Origin: Promethearchaeota archaeon
GTDB lineage: Archaea; Asgardarchaeota; Lokiarchaeia; Sigynarchaeales; SOKP01
Assembly: GCA_019894875.1 (NCBI GenBank)
Contig: JAGXNR010000029.1
Span: 1 to 30,530 of the forward strand
DNA: 30,530 bases
Reading direction: 5' to 3'
Shown: in pieces, positions 1-8,119 of the stretch
Numbering within the stretch: the stretch's first letter is position 1
Layout: the number at the start of each line of letters is the position of its first letter
Notes under the pieces: generated by a model
Seen by the model: only the letters and a program-made list of their open reading frames with translations
Told to the model about the DNA's origin: nothing
Databases searched by the model: none
Program-made: the position numbers and the translations under genes

Positions 1-246
1 CTGTGGGATTGGTTCACTAGACTTACCCGCCTGGATAATGACATCACATCTTTCTCGTATTTGTTTAACAGTTTCAACTTCTTTTCCTTTAGGAAGATGG
101 ATATGAGCAACAGCAGCACCCGCTTCATAACACTCAACTACATCATCTATTAATTTTTCATCAGTTTGAGCCCAATTATTAACTTCTGGATAAGCCAAAG
201 AATCAGCAGTTGTAGCTGTTATGATTATTTTTTGATCTCCATTCAT
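1..246 (-). CDS. beta-keto acid cleavage enzyme (BKACE, DUF849), N-terminal part
   Basis: The reverse strand reads 82 codons from an ATG at 246 to the window edge with no stop, so the gene is cut by the window. The peptide opens with a short beta strand (KIIITATTAD) and then has E-AGAAVAHIHLP at residues 41-51. This is the characteristic N-terminal block of the BKACE family, of which 3-keto-5-aminohexanoate cleavage enzyme of lysine fermentation is the founding member. H48 and H50 match the HxH pair that binds zinc in that family. BKACE enzymes condense a beta-keto acid with acetyl-CoA and release acetoacetate plus a new CoA ester. The substrate cannot be told from this fragment because the specificity residues lie outside. 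The family assignment rests on the HxH block and is fairly safe. Confidence 0.8.
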   Translation of the reverse strand, partial: MNGDQKIIITATTADSLAYPEVNNWAQTDEKLIDDVVECYEAGAAVAHIHLPKGKEVETVKQIRERCDVIIQAGKSSEPIPQ

Positions 247-430
247 TTTAAACCCAATAATTCTAATGATATTTTGAAGTATATAAGTTTTATATATCAA
301 AAGAGCTAATTCTTTTTTAATTTAAGTTAAGAAAAAATTGGTTATTAAATCAATCATAGAATTACCTATAAGAGAGGACCTCAATAAAAAAAGATTTGAA
401 AACTGATAGATAATTGGAAGGATTTAATAA

Positions 431-1678
431 TTAAACATATTCAATAGTTGCAGGTGGTTTTGGTGTTACGTCAAAATATACCGTTTTCGTTTTAGGAATT
501 CCTAAAAGTGTTTGTTTTAAGTTTTCAAGCAATTTTACAGGTAAATTTGTGACTGTTGCGGTTCTGGCATCTTTACTATTAATAGACCGAATAACTACAT
601 CATATTGACCTGAAGCTTGAGTGCCTAGTTCAAACATAATCCTTGCAAATCCTTCTATTGTTGAGGCTTTCCTAACAAGCTTGTTATAGTCCCATCCTCC
701 TTTTTCAACTAGAGGAAGCTCATAAGTACGTCTACCATTTACTAAACCTGTAACCTCTTTATTTAGAATATCTTCACTAACAGCTGCAAAAACTTGGAAT
801 GGTTCTTGTTCTCCATCATCATTGATTATCATAGTTCTTCCATATTTCTCTCTGTAATAATCTTCAACTTGGCTTTCCACTATGTCATGAACTTTTTTCT
901 CGAATTCCAAATTTTCCTTGGTCACTGGTCCAATAATCCGTGCTGATAAAGCCGGTCCAGGGAATGCTTTTCTATACACTAATTCTTGCGGCATATTTAG
1001 GTGATCGAGAACTTTCCGTACTTCATCTTTAATGAGACTTGCAACTGGTTGAATTGTGGCTTCAACATCGTATTCGATGTCCAGATTATGCTGACTTTTA
1101 ACAAAACCTTCACTGTGTTTCTTTAACAATTCTCTCTCTTCTTTCACACTCATAGTTTCTTTTAAATCTGTGATTTTTACGCCAAAACTCTCTTCAATAT
1201 CTGGTAAAATAGTTCCATCTGCTAATAAATCACAGTTTTCTTCCTTGATCACTTTGCTGATGATTTGAGAATAAGCAGACTTGAATAATTTTCTTTTATT
1301 CTCGGCGTCACCTTCTCCATATATTTTTGGTAAAAATTCGCTACGTATGTCAATGATTCTGACGTCTGGGAATAGTTTCTTTATATAATCTCTTTCTTCT
1401 ATGCCTTTAATTATCCTCATAAGCCCATGATCAATGAAAACGGGAATCATGTTAATTTTTGCTTCTTTTAATAAGACATATGTTGCAGAACTATCAATAC
1501 CTCCAGAGAGTGCGCAAAATACTTTTTTATCTTTCGCATGTCTATGTAAAAACTTAACTGCTGCCTTCACAAATTTTTTAGGTTCTTTTGGGGGATTAAT
1601 CAACCTATGATTTAACATAGAATAGATAAATTCAATCCCTAAATTAAGTGTAGTTATTAAGTGGTTATGAAATATCAT
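431..1678 (-). CDS. guaAB: GMP synthase, ATP-pyrophosphatase subunit (GMPS subunit B)
   Basis: This subunit adenylates XMP and aminates it to GMP, using ammonia delivered by a separate glutaminase subunit in archaea. The PP-loop SGGIDSS is at residues 58-64, followed by a FIDHGLMR strand, a GTI-PD-ES block, the FPGP-L-ARIIGPVT motif, and the family-typical end KPPATIEYV. No glutaminase domain is fused and none is encoded next to it. At 415 residues it is about 100 longer than the roughly 310-residue archaeal subunit as I remember it. There is an insertion of about 28 residues between the ES of the GTI block and the KSQHN block, and further extra sequence before the C-terminus. The first ATG (1678) gives an N-terminus about 20 residues longer than the family usually has, and Met21 (1618) would fit better. 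Neither start has a clear ribosome binding site. Confidence 0.9.
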   Translation of the reverse strand: MIFHNHLITTLNLGIEFIYSMLNHRLINPPKEPKKFVKAAVKFLHRHAKDKKVFCALSGGIDSSATYVLLKEAKINMIPVFIDHGLMRIIKGIEERDYIKKLFPDVRIIDIRSEFLPKIYGEGDAENKRKLFKSAYSQIISKVIKEENCDLLADGTILPDIEESFGVKITDLKETMSVKEERELLKKHSEGFVKSQHNLDIEYDVEATIQPVASLIKDEVRKVLDHLNMPQELVYRKAFPGPALSARIIGPVTKENLEFEKKVHDIVESQVEDYYREKYGRTMIINDDGEQEPFQVFAAVSEDILNKEVTGLVNGRRTYELPLVEKGGWDYNKLVRKASTIEGFARIMFELGTQASGQYDVVIRSINSKDARTATVTNLPVKLLENLKQTLLGIPKTKTVYFDVTPKPPATIEYV

Positions 1679-1744
1679 AGAATTAAATAATTTGAAAAGA
1701 TCGAGAAAAAGTACTCTAAAATGTTATCAACCCAAATGACCTTA

Positions 1745-1761
1745 AGGATTTTTTAAATCCT
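1745..1761. repeat. small inverted repeat, 7-bp arms
   Basis: AGGATTT and AAATCCT are separated by TTT in the 181-bp gap between the VOC-fold gene and the GMP synthase gene. It lies about 100 bp past the stop of the VOC-fold gene and just upstream of the GMP synthase start, so it could end the first transcript or sit in the leader of the second. The arms are short and AT-rich and may be chance. Confidence 0.2.
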
Positions 1762-1859
1762 ATTGAAGGAAATCTTTTAGAGTATAAAATGAAGCGATAT
1801 TCATGATATAAATAGATATTGGGATATAAAAACTAAATCTTTCACAGCTTCCCAATCAT

Positions 1860-2381
1860 TTAGTCTTGAAACCGGATAAATTCTTCTAGTTGGACAAAAA
1901 TCCCATCGGGATCTATAGCGGTGACGATTTTTATTAGATCCCTTCCTGGTGTTTCAGGAGTTAAGTCTGCAACTTGAGGAGGGCTAATAAACTCAACACC
2001 TTTTGACTTTAGATTGTTATAAACTTTATCAACATCATCTACTTCAAGGGAGATTCTAGTGATTCCTACATTGTTTATTTTATTATAAGGTTTTCCAGTA
2101 GAAGGTGGTTTAGTCCATTGAAGAAGATCTAGTAACGTTGCATTTTTATCATAACCAAAGCGAATAACCCAACCTTTATATTCCGCAATATTGCCTAACC
2201 CAAGAGCAATTCCAACGCCTTCACTCTCAACTTTTCTTTGAATAATGGCTGACTTCTCTCTATTCCCGAGTAAATGTCCTCCTAGTAAATCAACATAGAA
2301 TTCCAATGATTTTTCAATGTCTGAACAAACTACATTAAAATGAATAATTCTTTTTATCATCAGAGTGCTTTTTTTTTTCAT
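1860..2381 (-). CDS. VOC (glyoxalase/bleomycin-resistance/dioxygenase) superfamily protein
   Basis: 173 residues when started at the ATG at 2381. I chose this start over the ATG at 2396 because the latter lies inside GAGGAT, a good Shine-Dalgarno sequence placed 7 nt before 2381. The protein has the two beta-alpha-beta-beta-beta halves of the VOC fold. The first begins MIKRIIHFNVVCSDIEKSLE-FY--LLGG and the second begins VGITRISLEVDDVDKVYNNL. It ends D-DG-FVQLEEF. The His of the IHFN strand and the Glu near the end sit where metal ligands sit in glyoxalase I and methylmalonyl-CoA epimerase. The reaction cannot be assigned from sequence. Epimerase, lyase or dioxygenase are all possible. A run of ten A bases directly follows the start codon. 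Confidence 0.75.
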   Translation of the reverse strand: MKKKSTLMIKRIIHFNVVCSDIEKSLEFYVDLLGGHLLGNREKSAIIQRKVESEGVGIALGLGNIAEYKGWVIRFGYDKNATLLDLLQWTKPPSTGKPYNKINNVGITRISLEVDDVDKVYNNLKSKGVEFISPPQVADLTPETPGRDLIKIVTAIDPDGIFVQLEEFIRFQD

Positions 2382-2581
2382 ATTTACAATCCTCATTAGT
2401 TCTTTTTAAATATAATCAGCTTGATTCATATAAAAAAATTTTCCTTCAAAAGATAACCATTTCCAAATCAGAAAATTGTATAAATGAAATAGAATTGATT
2501 TATGGTTTATTTATAGAATATAGTTTAAATTTAATTTTTATAAGACAAAGAAATAATTGCTTTATTAGAGTTTTAACAATT

Positions 2582-3442
2582 ATGGGAAATTTCAGAAAAA
2601 TTAAGATGACACTTAAAAGTAGGTCTACTTTTGAAGGTGCTGGGGTTCGTTTAAAACGTGCTTTTGGATATGCCGATCCATCACTCGATCCTTTTTTACT
2701 TCTTGATGATTTTCATTCGGACGATCCGAATGATTATATTAAAGGATTCCCGTGGCATCCTCATCGTGGTATAGAAACTATAACATATATGTTACACGGT
2801 AACATTGAACATGGGGATAGTTTAGGTAATGGTGGAGTAATTCAAGCAGGTGATGTGCAATGGATGACCGCGGGATCTGGAATAATACATCAAGAAATGC
2901 CTAAAAAAAATACAGATGATACACTTCTATGGGGGTTTCAACTGTGGGCAAATCTTCCAGCATCCCATAAGATGATGAACCCAAGATACCGAGACGTGAA
3001 AAGAAAAGACATCCCAGAGCTCTCTTTGAAAGAAGATAATGTACAAATCAAGGTAATTTGTGGTGAGGTTAACGGCATCAAGGGACCTGTTGAGGATATT
3101 ATTACTGATCCTGAATATCTAGACATCACAATAAATCCCAATTCAGAATATATTCACTCTGTAAAAAACGGATATAATGTTTTAGCTTATATAATTGAAG
3201 GTGCCGGTTATTTTGATGAGAAAAAAGAAGAGTTAATTAGTAAAGAAACGCTTATACTCTATCGAGAAGGAGATTCGGTTAAAATAACTACTGATACAGA
3301 AGAAGTTCGTTTCTTACTGATATCTGGGAAACCGTTAAATGAACCTGTTGCATGGCGTGGACCAATTGTTATGAATACACAAGAAGAATTAAGTATTGCA
3401 TTTAACGAATACCAGAATGGAACTTTTATCAAGCATAAATAA
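2582..3442 (+). CDS. pirin family protein
   Basis: 286 residues from the ATG at 2582. The open frame extends upstream to 2495, but those 29 residues are outside the family. Pirins are bicupin proteins with a single metal site, and some act as quercetinases or as regulators of redox metabolism. The N-terminal cupin carries the hallmark sequence with H59, H61 (PWHPHRGIET) and H103, E105 (GSGIIHQE), matching the four metal ligands of human pirin. The block GDVQWMTAGSG is also typical. The C-terminal cupin (about residues 165-260) is more diverged. It stands alone, with the small basic protein gene downstream on the same strand. Family assignment is secure and the physiological role is unknown. 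Confidence 0.9.
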   Translation: MGNFRKIKMTLKSRSTFEGAGVRLKRAFGYADPSLDPFLLLDDFHSDDPNDYIKGFPWHPHRGIETITYMLHGNIEHGDSLGNGGVIQAGDVQWMTAGSGIIHQEMPKKNTDDTLLWGFQLWANLPASHKMMNPRYRDVKRKDIPELSLKEDNVQIKVICGEVNGIKGPVEDIITDPEYLDITINPNSEYIHSVKNGYNVLAYIIEGAGYFDEKKEELISKETLILYREGDSVKITTDTEEVRFLLISGKPLNEPVAWRGPIVMNTQEELSIAFNEYQNGTFIKHK

Positions 3443-3521
3443 AACTCATTATCCTTCTACTTTTTAAGTAATTGTATAATTTTAAATGATCAAATTTCTA
3501 CCATTTATTTAAATTACTTAA

Positions 3522-3526
3522 GGTGG
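3522..3526 (+). promoter_or_regulatory. Shine-Dalgarno GGTGG for the 89-residue protein
   Basis: GGTGG lies 7 nt before the ATG at 3534 and matches the archaeal anti-SD (ATCACCTCC). It supports translation of this otherwise unrecognised small gene. Confidence 0.55.
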
Positions 3527-3533
3527 TAAGCTT

Positions 3534-3803
3534 ATGGAAGAAGATATATCATCAGAATTAAATAAAAAAATTACTGAAAATGTAGAAAAGATTTTCGGAA
3601 AGTGGATAGAAAAGGCTTCTAAAGGTGAATCAATTGAAGGATTAATAAAAGCTCTTATGGTTGAGAAAGTTATGAATATCCTTGGCGCTGTCATCAAAAG
3701 AACTGTTGTTAAAAAGATAGCTAAAAAAGTAGTAAAAAAAAGAGTCGATAAATTCTGGGAAAAGAATAGGGAAATGATATTAAGTAAAATTGACCTATTG
3801 TGA
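3534..3803 (+). CDS. small basic helical protein of unknown function
   Basis: 89 residues with no recognised family. The first half is acidic and amphipathic (MEEDISSELNKK-TENVEKIFGKW). The middle, about residues 38-60 (IKALMVEKVMNILGAVI), is moderately hydrophobic but weak for a membrane helix. The last third is very rich in Lys/Arg with a V-K-K-I/V-A-K-K-V-V-K-K pattern. A charged amphipathic helix that binds membrane or nucleic acid is possible but only a guess. The gene has a good ribosome binding site and is followed by poly-T tracts, which argues that it is real. It stands alone between the pirin and the amidohydrolase on the same strand. Confidence 0.6.
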   Translation: MEEDISSELNKKITENVEKIFGKWIEKASKGESIEGLIKALMVEKVMNILGAVIKRTVVKKIAKKVVKKRVDKFWEKNREMILSKIDLL

Positions 3804-3805
3804 AC

Positions 3806-3827
3806 TTTTTTTTTATAGATTTTTTTT
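3806..3827 (+). terminator. poly-T terminator
   Basis: Two T tracts (3806-3814 and 3820-3827) begin 3 nt after the stop codon of the small basic protein. Archaeal termination typically uses such U-rich tracts without a required hairpin. Confidence 0.5.
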
Positions 3828-3887
3828 CATAGGATCAATATTGAATTGCATAATTTCAAGTAATAAGCAAAATTTTTCTTATTTATA

Positions 3888-3891
3888 GGTG
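3888..3891 (+). promoter_or_regulatory. Shine-Dalgarno that supports a non-AUG start
   Basis: GGTG(AT) lies 7 nt before the ATT at 3899. The GTG it contains (3889) is in another frame and meets a stop after seven codons, so it acts better as a ribosome binding site than as a start. Confidence 0.4.
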
Positions 3892-3898
3892 ATATATA

Positions 3899-4759
3899 AT
3901 TTCAAGAAATGACTTCAAGATATTTGATGCACATCTTCATACGTATGGTGTATTCCTTGACCGAAATGAAGATATTATCCAATATATGGACAGATTTAAT
4001 GTAGAAAAAGCTATTATCACAACTATAAATAGATCAAGATACCATACTAAGCAAAAAGAAATTACCTCTCAAGCCGATAAAGGAGACGAAATCACTAAAT
4101 TTATGGATAGATTTAAGGAAGTAATGATAAAAGGTCAACTAGATCATTCAGATGTCAAAAATATTGTAGAAAAAGCTCCTGAGAGATTTTACAAATTTTT
4201 CTGGTTTAATCCAAATATGAATCCAGAAGAAGAAGAAAAAGATTATAAAATTTTAGAAGAACATTTTAAAGAAGGCTTTTGCGGCGTAAAAATTCATTCT
4301 GGTTTTCACATGATTAACATCCCAAAAGATATTATAAAATTGGTTTCATTTATGCAAGATTTTGATAAAAATTTAATTTTCTACATTCACTCCTTACCAA
4401 AAACATCATTTTTTAAGGGTGTATCCACAAAAGACATAGCAAATTTAGCTAAAAAATTCCCAAACTTAAGAATTATTGTAGGTCATTCCGCAAATACTAT
4501 GTCATATGCAGTTGACGTAGGGATGACATTAAATTATGAAAATATCTTTTTTGAAACATCTTGTTCAGTCTCATTTGGAATTTATAATCTAATTAAAACT
4601 ATAGGTCATAAAAAAATATTGTTTGGTTCGGATTCACCAACAGCTTCTACACTCCCTATTGAAATTGAAAAAATCCTCTCCTTACCAAGAGTTTCAGAAG
4701 AAGTAAAGCAGGATATTTTATACAATAATGTAAGTCGTTTGCTAGAAAACATTAATTGA
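3899..4759 (+). CDS. amidohydrolase-2 family metal-dependent hydrolase, probable AUU start
   Basis: TIM-barrel hydrolase of the amidohydrolase-2 (PF04909) type, a family that includes decarboxylases and lactonases. The first ATG is at 3986, but the reading frame upstream of it encodes FDAHLHTYG, the conserved metal-binding HxH strand, so the gene must start earlier. The frame is open only back to a TGA at 3890-3892, and no ATG, GTG or TTG lies in between. An ATT codon at 3899 sits 7 nt after GGTG (3888-3891), which suggests AUU initiation. From there the protein has 286 residues: H12 and H14 (HxH), K131 (GVKIH), H164 (YIHS), H196 (VGHS) and D245 (FGSDSP), the full expected metal and catalytic set. 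A frameshift or sequence error in the first codons is the alternative. Substrate unknown. Confidence 0.75.
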   Translation: MSRNDFKIFDAHLHTYGVFLDRNEDIIQYMDRFNVEKAIITTINRSRYHTKQKEITSQADKGDEITKFMDRFKEVMIKGQLDHSDVKNIVEKAPERFYKFFWFNPNMNPEEEEKDYKILEEHFKEGFCGVKIHSGFHMINIPKDIIKLVSFMQDFDKNLIFYIHSLPKTSFFKGVSTKDIANLAKKFPNLRIIVGHSANTMSYAVDVGMTLNYENIFFETSCSVSFGIYNLIKTIGHKKILFGSDSPTASTLPIEIEKILSLPRVSEEVKQDILYNNVSRLLENIN

Positions 4760-5030
4760 GGAAAATTAATGCTTAGTTTAAGGTAATAAATTGAATTTTC
4801 ATAACACTTCTGATTATTTACAAATTTTAAAACTTTAATGTTAATACCATTAATCACCTTTTTCTAAAACATATAAGTTATTAATCAGTTAATTTTGTAT
4901 CAACTTGTTATAAAAATTTGAGATAATTAAATAAAATTCCATCATTTATTTCTATTTTAATAATAAATCAATTAAAAGAGAAATCCTATTTTTTGTTAAT
5001 TAAAAAGATTAATTTTCAAAGGATGATTGC

Positions 5031-5600
5031 GTGAGTTATTTAAGGGACAATAAAGTCTGGGAAGAAGAAGAAAATTTAAAATGGGATGTTATAGAAATCT
5101 CTAAAGTTGACGACAAAATTATAAGAACCCTACTTAACGAAATGAAATTAGATACATATGATTTATCAGACAATTTTTTTATCGCGTTTGAGAGTCTTTT
5201 GAAGATTGGGAAGAGAGCAGAAGATGTTATTGATTCTTATATTAAAGAAACTAACGTAATTCATAATTTTAAAATAGATATATTCAACTTTCTGCTAAGT
5301 TTTATTAAAAATAACACTATAGAACATATTTTAGTTCCTCAATTATATCATCCTGATTTTATTACTAGAGCGAGAACTATTTTTAAAATCGAACAAGCAG
5401 GTGACAAAAAATATCTAAATTTTCTCATACCTTTGTTGAATGATCCCGATGATTCTGTTCGATGGGCAGTAATCAGATTTCTGAATACCCTCAATATGGT
5501 AAAAAATCCCCTAGTCTATAAAGAATTAAAAAATTTTATAGAGTTAGAATCAAATCCAATAATAAAAGAGAAATTAAAAGAGATTTTTAGAAAATTATAG
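5031..5600 (+). CDS. small HEAT-repeat protein
   Basis: 189 residues from a GTG start preceded by AGGATGAT. The N-terminal 90 residues are helical without a recognised motif. The C-terminal half is typical of HEAT/PBS-lyase-like repeats: one helix pair at about 110-140 (HPDFITRARTIFKIEQAGDKK, YLNFLIPLLNDPD) and the next at about 140-170 (DSVRWAVIRFLNTLN). The D-P-D-DSVRWAV turn is the usual repeat signature. Such proteins are protein-protein scaffolds. It converges with the pair of unknown minus-strand genes, with only 37 bp between the stops. Family assignment is moderate and the partner is unknown. Confidence 0.65.
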   Translation: MSYLRDNKVWEEEENLKWDVIEISKVDDKIIRTLLNEMKLDTYDLSDNFFIAFESLLKIGKRAEDVIDSYIKETNVIHNFKIDIFNFLLSFIKNNTIEHILVPQLYHPDFITRARTIFKIEQAGDKKYLNFLIPLLNDPDDSVRWAVIRFLNTLNMVKNPLVYKELKNFIELESNPIIKEKLKEIFRKL

Positions 5601-5637
5601 AGAATAGTATCCTTCTAAGCTTTTTTATAATTTTCTT

Positions 5638-6672
5638 CTAAACTAAATTACTTATGAATTTGGTCATATAATTTTTTAAAATTGGTGTTAAATCATTTTT
5701 CCACGCAAGTCCATCTAATTTCTTTACTTTTTTCACTCTATGAAAGCTATTCATTAAGTTAGATAGTGCTCGCTTCACATTATCCAATAACTGCCCTTCT
5801 TTATATTTTTCAGATAATGCTGATGTTAAGTCTTCAGCCAAATTTCTGATTAATAACTCTTTGAAATCATCAAAATCATAGATTCTACCAAATTTAAAAT
5901 ATGACGATAAAAATTGAGACACAGCATTTTCAATTTCTTTATGTGAAATTTCAATTTTCCTAACACAATATGTTTTAATTAGTCTATCTAATAATATTCC
6001 ATTAAATTTTTCTTCTTCTTTAGATGGCACAACACAGGTTTTCTTCAATTTTACTTCTTTTCTCTCTTTTTCCTCCTTTCTTGAAAATAAGACAATTTCA
6101 TAATCTTTTACAATAATATTTGATAAACCAGATCGTAAAATAATTATATTCGTATTTATCTTTTCCATACTTTGAAAATGTGTTGGGACATTATGGATAT
6201 GTTTTTCTAAAATATCTTTAATATTTAGATCCTTTGATTCATATGGACTAAAAAATATTTCATGTAACGTGCTAAAATTATATTCTTGGATATCTTCTTT
6301 AAGTAAATCTCTTATATAAGTATCATATTCCAGAAAGAACCGAAAAATACAATCATCAACAGCTAAACTTAAATTGTTATTAGGATATTGTGCTCTAATG
6401 AGATATTTCTTATATTCCAGACGGATTTTTTGAGCCCTTATCCATTCAAATGCGAGATCTAAAAGTTCTTTACCATCGGCAATTTTATCTCGAAAATATA
6501 ATAATGTATCATAAACTTCATTATAACTAGAACCGATGGATTGATTAATTAAAAATCTTGCAATAATTTGACTCGGACCTAAATTTTTAAATTGATTTCT
6601 CAGTCTATCATAATATCTTAGTAACTTTTCTCTTTCAATCTTATACCGTTTCTCAAAATTTGATTCTCCCAT
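5638..6672 (-). CDS. unknown protein, second gene of an unknown pair
   Basis: 344 residues. I do not recognise it. It is soluble, rich in Lys and Glu, and predicted mostly helical. The N-terminal 60 residues (RYKIEREKLLRYYDRLRN) look like an extended amphipathic helix. A strand-rich stretch lies near residues 170-200 (TNIIILRSGL, YEIVLFSRKEEKE). The last 100 residues are again helical and basic at the end. It starts 5 nt after the stop of the 351-residue gene, so the two are surely co-transcribed and probably translationally coupled. Its neighbours across the divergent gap are the Rab-like GTPase and the TrmB-like protein, so a role linked to the GTPase is possible, but only by position. Confidence 0.7.
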   Translation of the reverse strand: MGESNFEKRYKIEREKLLRYYDRLRNQFKNLGPSQIIARFLINQSIGSSYNEVYDTLLYFRDKIADGKELLDLAFEWIRAQKIRLEYKKYLIRAQYPNNNLSLAVDDCIFRFFLEYDTYIRDLLKEDIQEYNFSTLHEIFFSPYESKDLNIKDILEKHIHNVPTHFQSMEKINTNIIILRSGLSNIIVKDYEIVLFSRKEEKERKEVKLKKTCVVPSKEEEKFNGILLDRLIKTYCVRKIEISHKEIENAVSQFLSSYFKFGRIYDFDDFKELLIRNLAEDLTSALSEKYKEGQLLDNVKRALSNLMNSFHRVKKVKKLDGLAWKNDLTPILKNYMTKFISNLV

Positions 6673-6677
6673 TTTAG

Positions 6678-7733
6678 TTAAAAAACCCTCGTTTCAACTT
6701 CGTCATCATTATCAAGAATATTTGCAATCTGATTAAGTTCTTCATCTAAAATTGTGCCCCATCTCGCATCCTCAAATCGGGGATTTACAGTTTTGATAAC
6801 ATCTCTGAGATTTTTCTTGCTACTTAAAATAGTCCTTAAAATCTTTCGATAGTAAGATAAATTATGGCTTTCTTCAGAGAGTTCATTTTTTTGGACTAAA
6901 ATCGCACCATAACTTTTAAATATACTGTTTTCCAAGATATATTCTTCTAAATATACAACTCTTTTATTCTCGTACCTGAGTTTGATTAACCTTATATTAG
7001 GAGATACCCCTTTTTTATCGAATAGATTTAATGTTTCACTTATCAGATGTTCATAATAATCTGGTAAAATTGACATAACATAATAAGATGGAATAAAATC
7101 TAGGTATTTTTTTCTAAGTGGATCATTTCTATCGAATGTATATAGGTTCGAAACTCTTAAATCATCTGCATTTTTCCTTTCAATTACCCCTACGCAATAA
7201 TATTGTTGTCGTTCTTCCCAATAAACCTTCCTGGAAGCCCCAAGAGAATACTCAATAAGATTTAAACCTCGATATAATTCTTTTTGAATAAATCTGTCAA
7301 AATTAAATCGAGATCCCAGAAGGTTTTCATTTACTATTTTTCCTTGGAGAATACTAGGATGGATATATTCTGAAATTTCATCATAAATTAGTTTTATATC
7401 TTCTGTAAAAGGAGTACTTATTAATGTGAATAGATTTGTACTCCCTTCTAATGTTATCATTGAAGAATTGAGGGTAAAAAAAGATTGAATAACATCTGCA
7501 CTGTTTACTTCAGTATCCGACAAGGATAAAGACGATTCTATTAATTCTATTACCCAGTTATTTTCTATTCCACTAGCTGCCGTTAAAAACACAGGACCCA
7601 GGAATTTGAATGAAAGCATTTTCAAATCATTCTTCGTCTCTTCACTTAAACTTCCCAAGCATTTAATATTTTCATATACTAAATTATCCTCATCAGCGAA
7701 GAACAGTCCTAGAATTATTTCCTCATCTTTCAT
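6678..7733 (-). CDS. unknown protein, first gene of an unknown pair
   Basis: 351 residues and not recognised. The N-terminus (about residues 1-55) alternates strand and helix in an order like small alpha/beta sensor folds of the longin or roadblock class: a strand IILGLFFADED, a helix LSEETKNDLKML, and a strand FLGPVFLTAA. This is a guess from residue pattern and not a motif match. The rest has mixed alpha/beta character with a Tyr-rich middle (REEQQYYCVGV-like and YYVMSILPDYYEH) and an acidic end. There are no membrane segments and no signal peptide. It is the promoter-proximal gene of the pair, divergent from the GTPase operon across 386 bp, so both units could share a regulator. Longin-type proteins pair with GTPases in eukaryotes and Asgard archaea, so a structure prediction would be informative. 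Confidence 0.7.
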   Translation of the reverse strand: MKDEEIILGLFFADEDNLVYENIKCLGSLSEETKNDLKMLSFKFLGPVFLTAASGIENNWVIELIESSLSLSDTEVNSADVIQSFFTLNSSMITLEGSTNLFTLISTPFTEDIKLIYDEISEYIHPSILQGKIVNENLLGSRFNFDRFIQKELYRGLNLIEYSLGASRKVYWEERQQYYCVGVIERKNADDLRVSNLYTFDRNDPLRKKYLDFIPSYYVMSILPDYYEHLISETLNLFDKKGVSPNIRLIKLRYENKRVVYLEEYILENSIFKSYGAILVQKNELSEESHNLSYYRKILRTILSSKKNLRDVIKTVNPRFEDARWGTILDEELNQIANILDNDDEVETRVF

Positions 7734-8119
7734 TTGCCTTAATCTCTCAGAAAAGGTTTAATACGACTCCCATTATAAGATAAACTGCACAGATTTAAGT
7801 TTTAGTTTTTCGAAAATACTATCTTTAACCTATGTATACAAAAGAAACAGAATTACCATTAAGACTTTAATTAAGTTCATTGTAGAAAGAGAAATTTCTG
7901 ATTTACTGAAAATTCAAAATTTGTGGTAAAACTTACATTTCAAACGTTGAGTTATAAGGTTTCAGTGTATTTTGCGCGGATAGTTTGTATATAAAAAATA
8001 CAGATTATATTTATAAGAATTTGTTTCCATTAAATTAATAATTGAGTGGTATAATAATTAAAATATTTATTGACTCTAAAAATAATTAATATATCTAATT
8101 AAAATTAGGATTTGCAAAA
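7734..8119. other. 386-bp divergent intergenic region
   Basis: No coding sequence seen. Very AT-rich. TATA-like sequences include GTATATAAAAAA at 7986-7997 and AATATATC at 8088-8095. The second is about 28 nt before the GTPase ATG. AGGAT at 8107-8111 is a likely ribosome binding site for the GTPase, 8 nt before its ATG. The minus-strand promoter for the unknown pair must also lie here, but I cannot place it with confidence. Confidence 0.45.

Noticed and set aside
2381..2396. ATG at 2396 as start of the VOC-fold protein
   Set aside because: It lies inside the GAGGAT ribosome binding site for the ATG at 2381.
4606..4857. 83-codon minus-strand ORF at the end of the amidohydrolase
   Set aside because: It lies largely antisense to the conserved FGSDSP block, and the rest is AT-rich intergenic.
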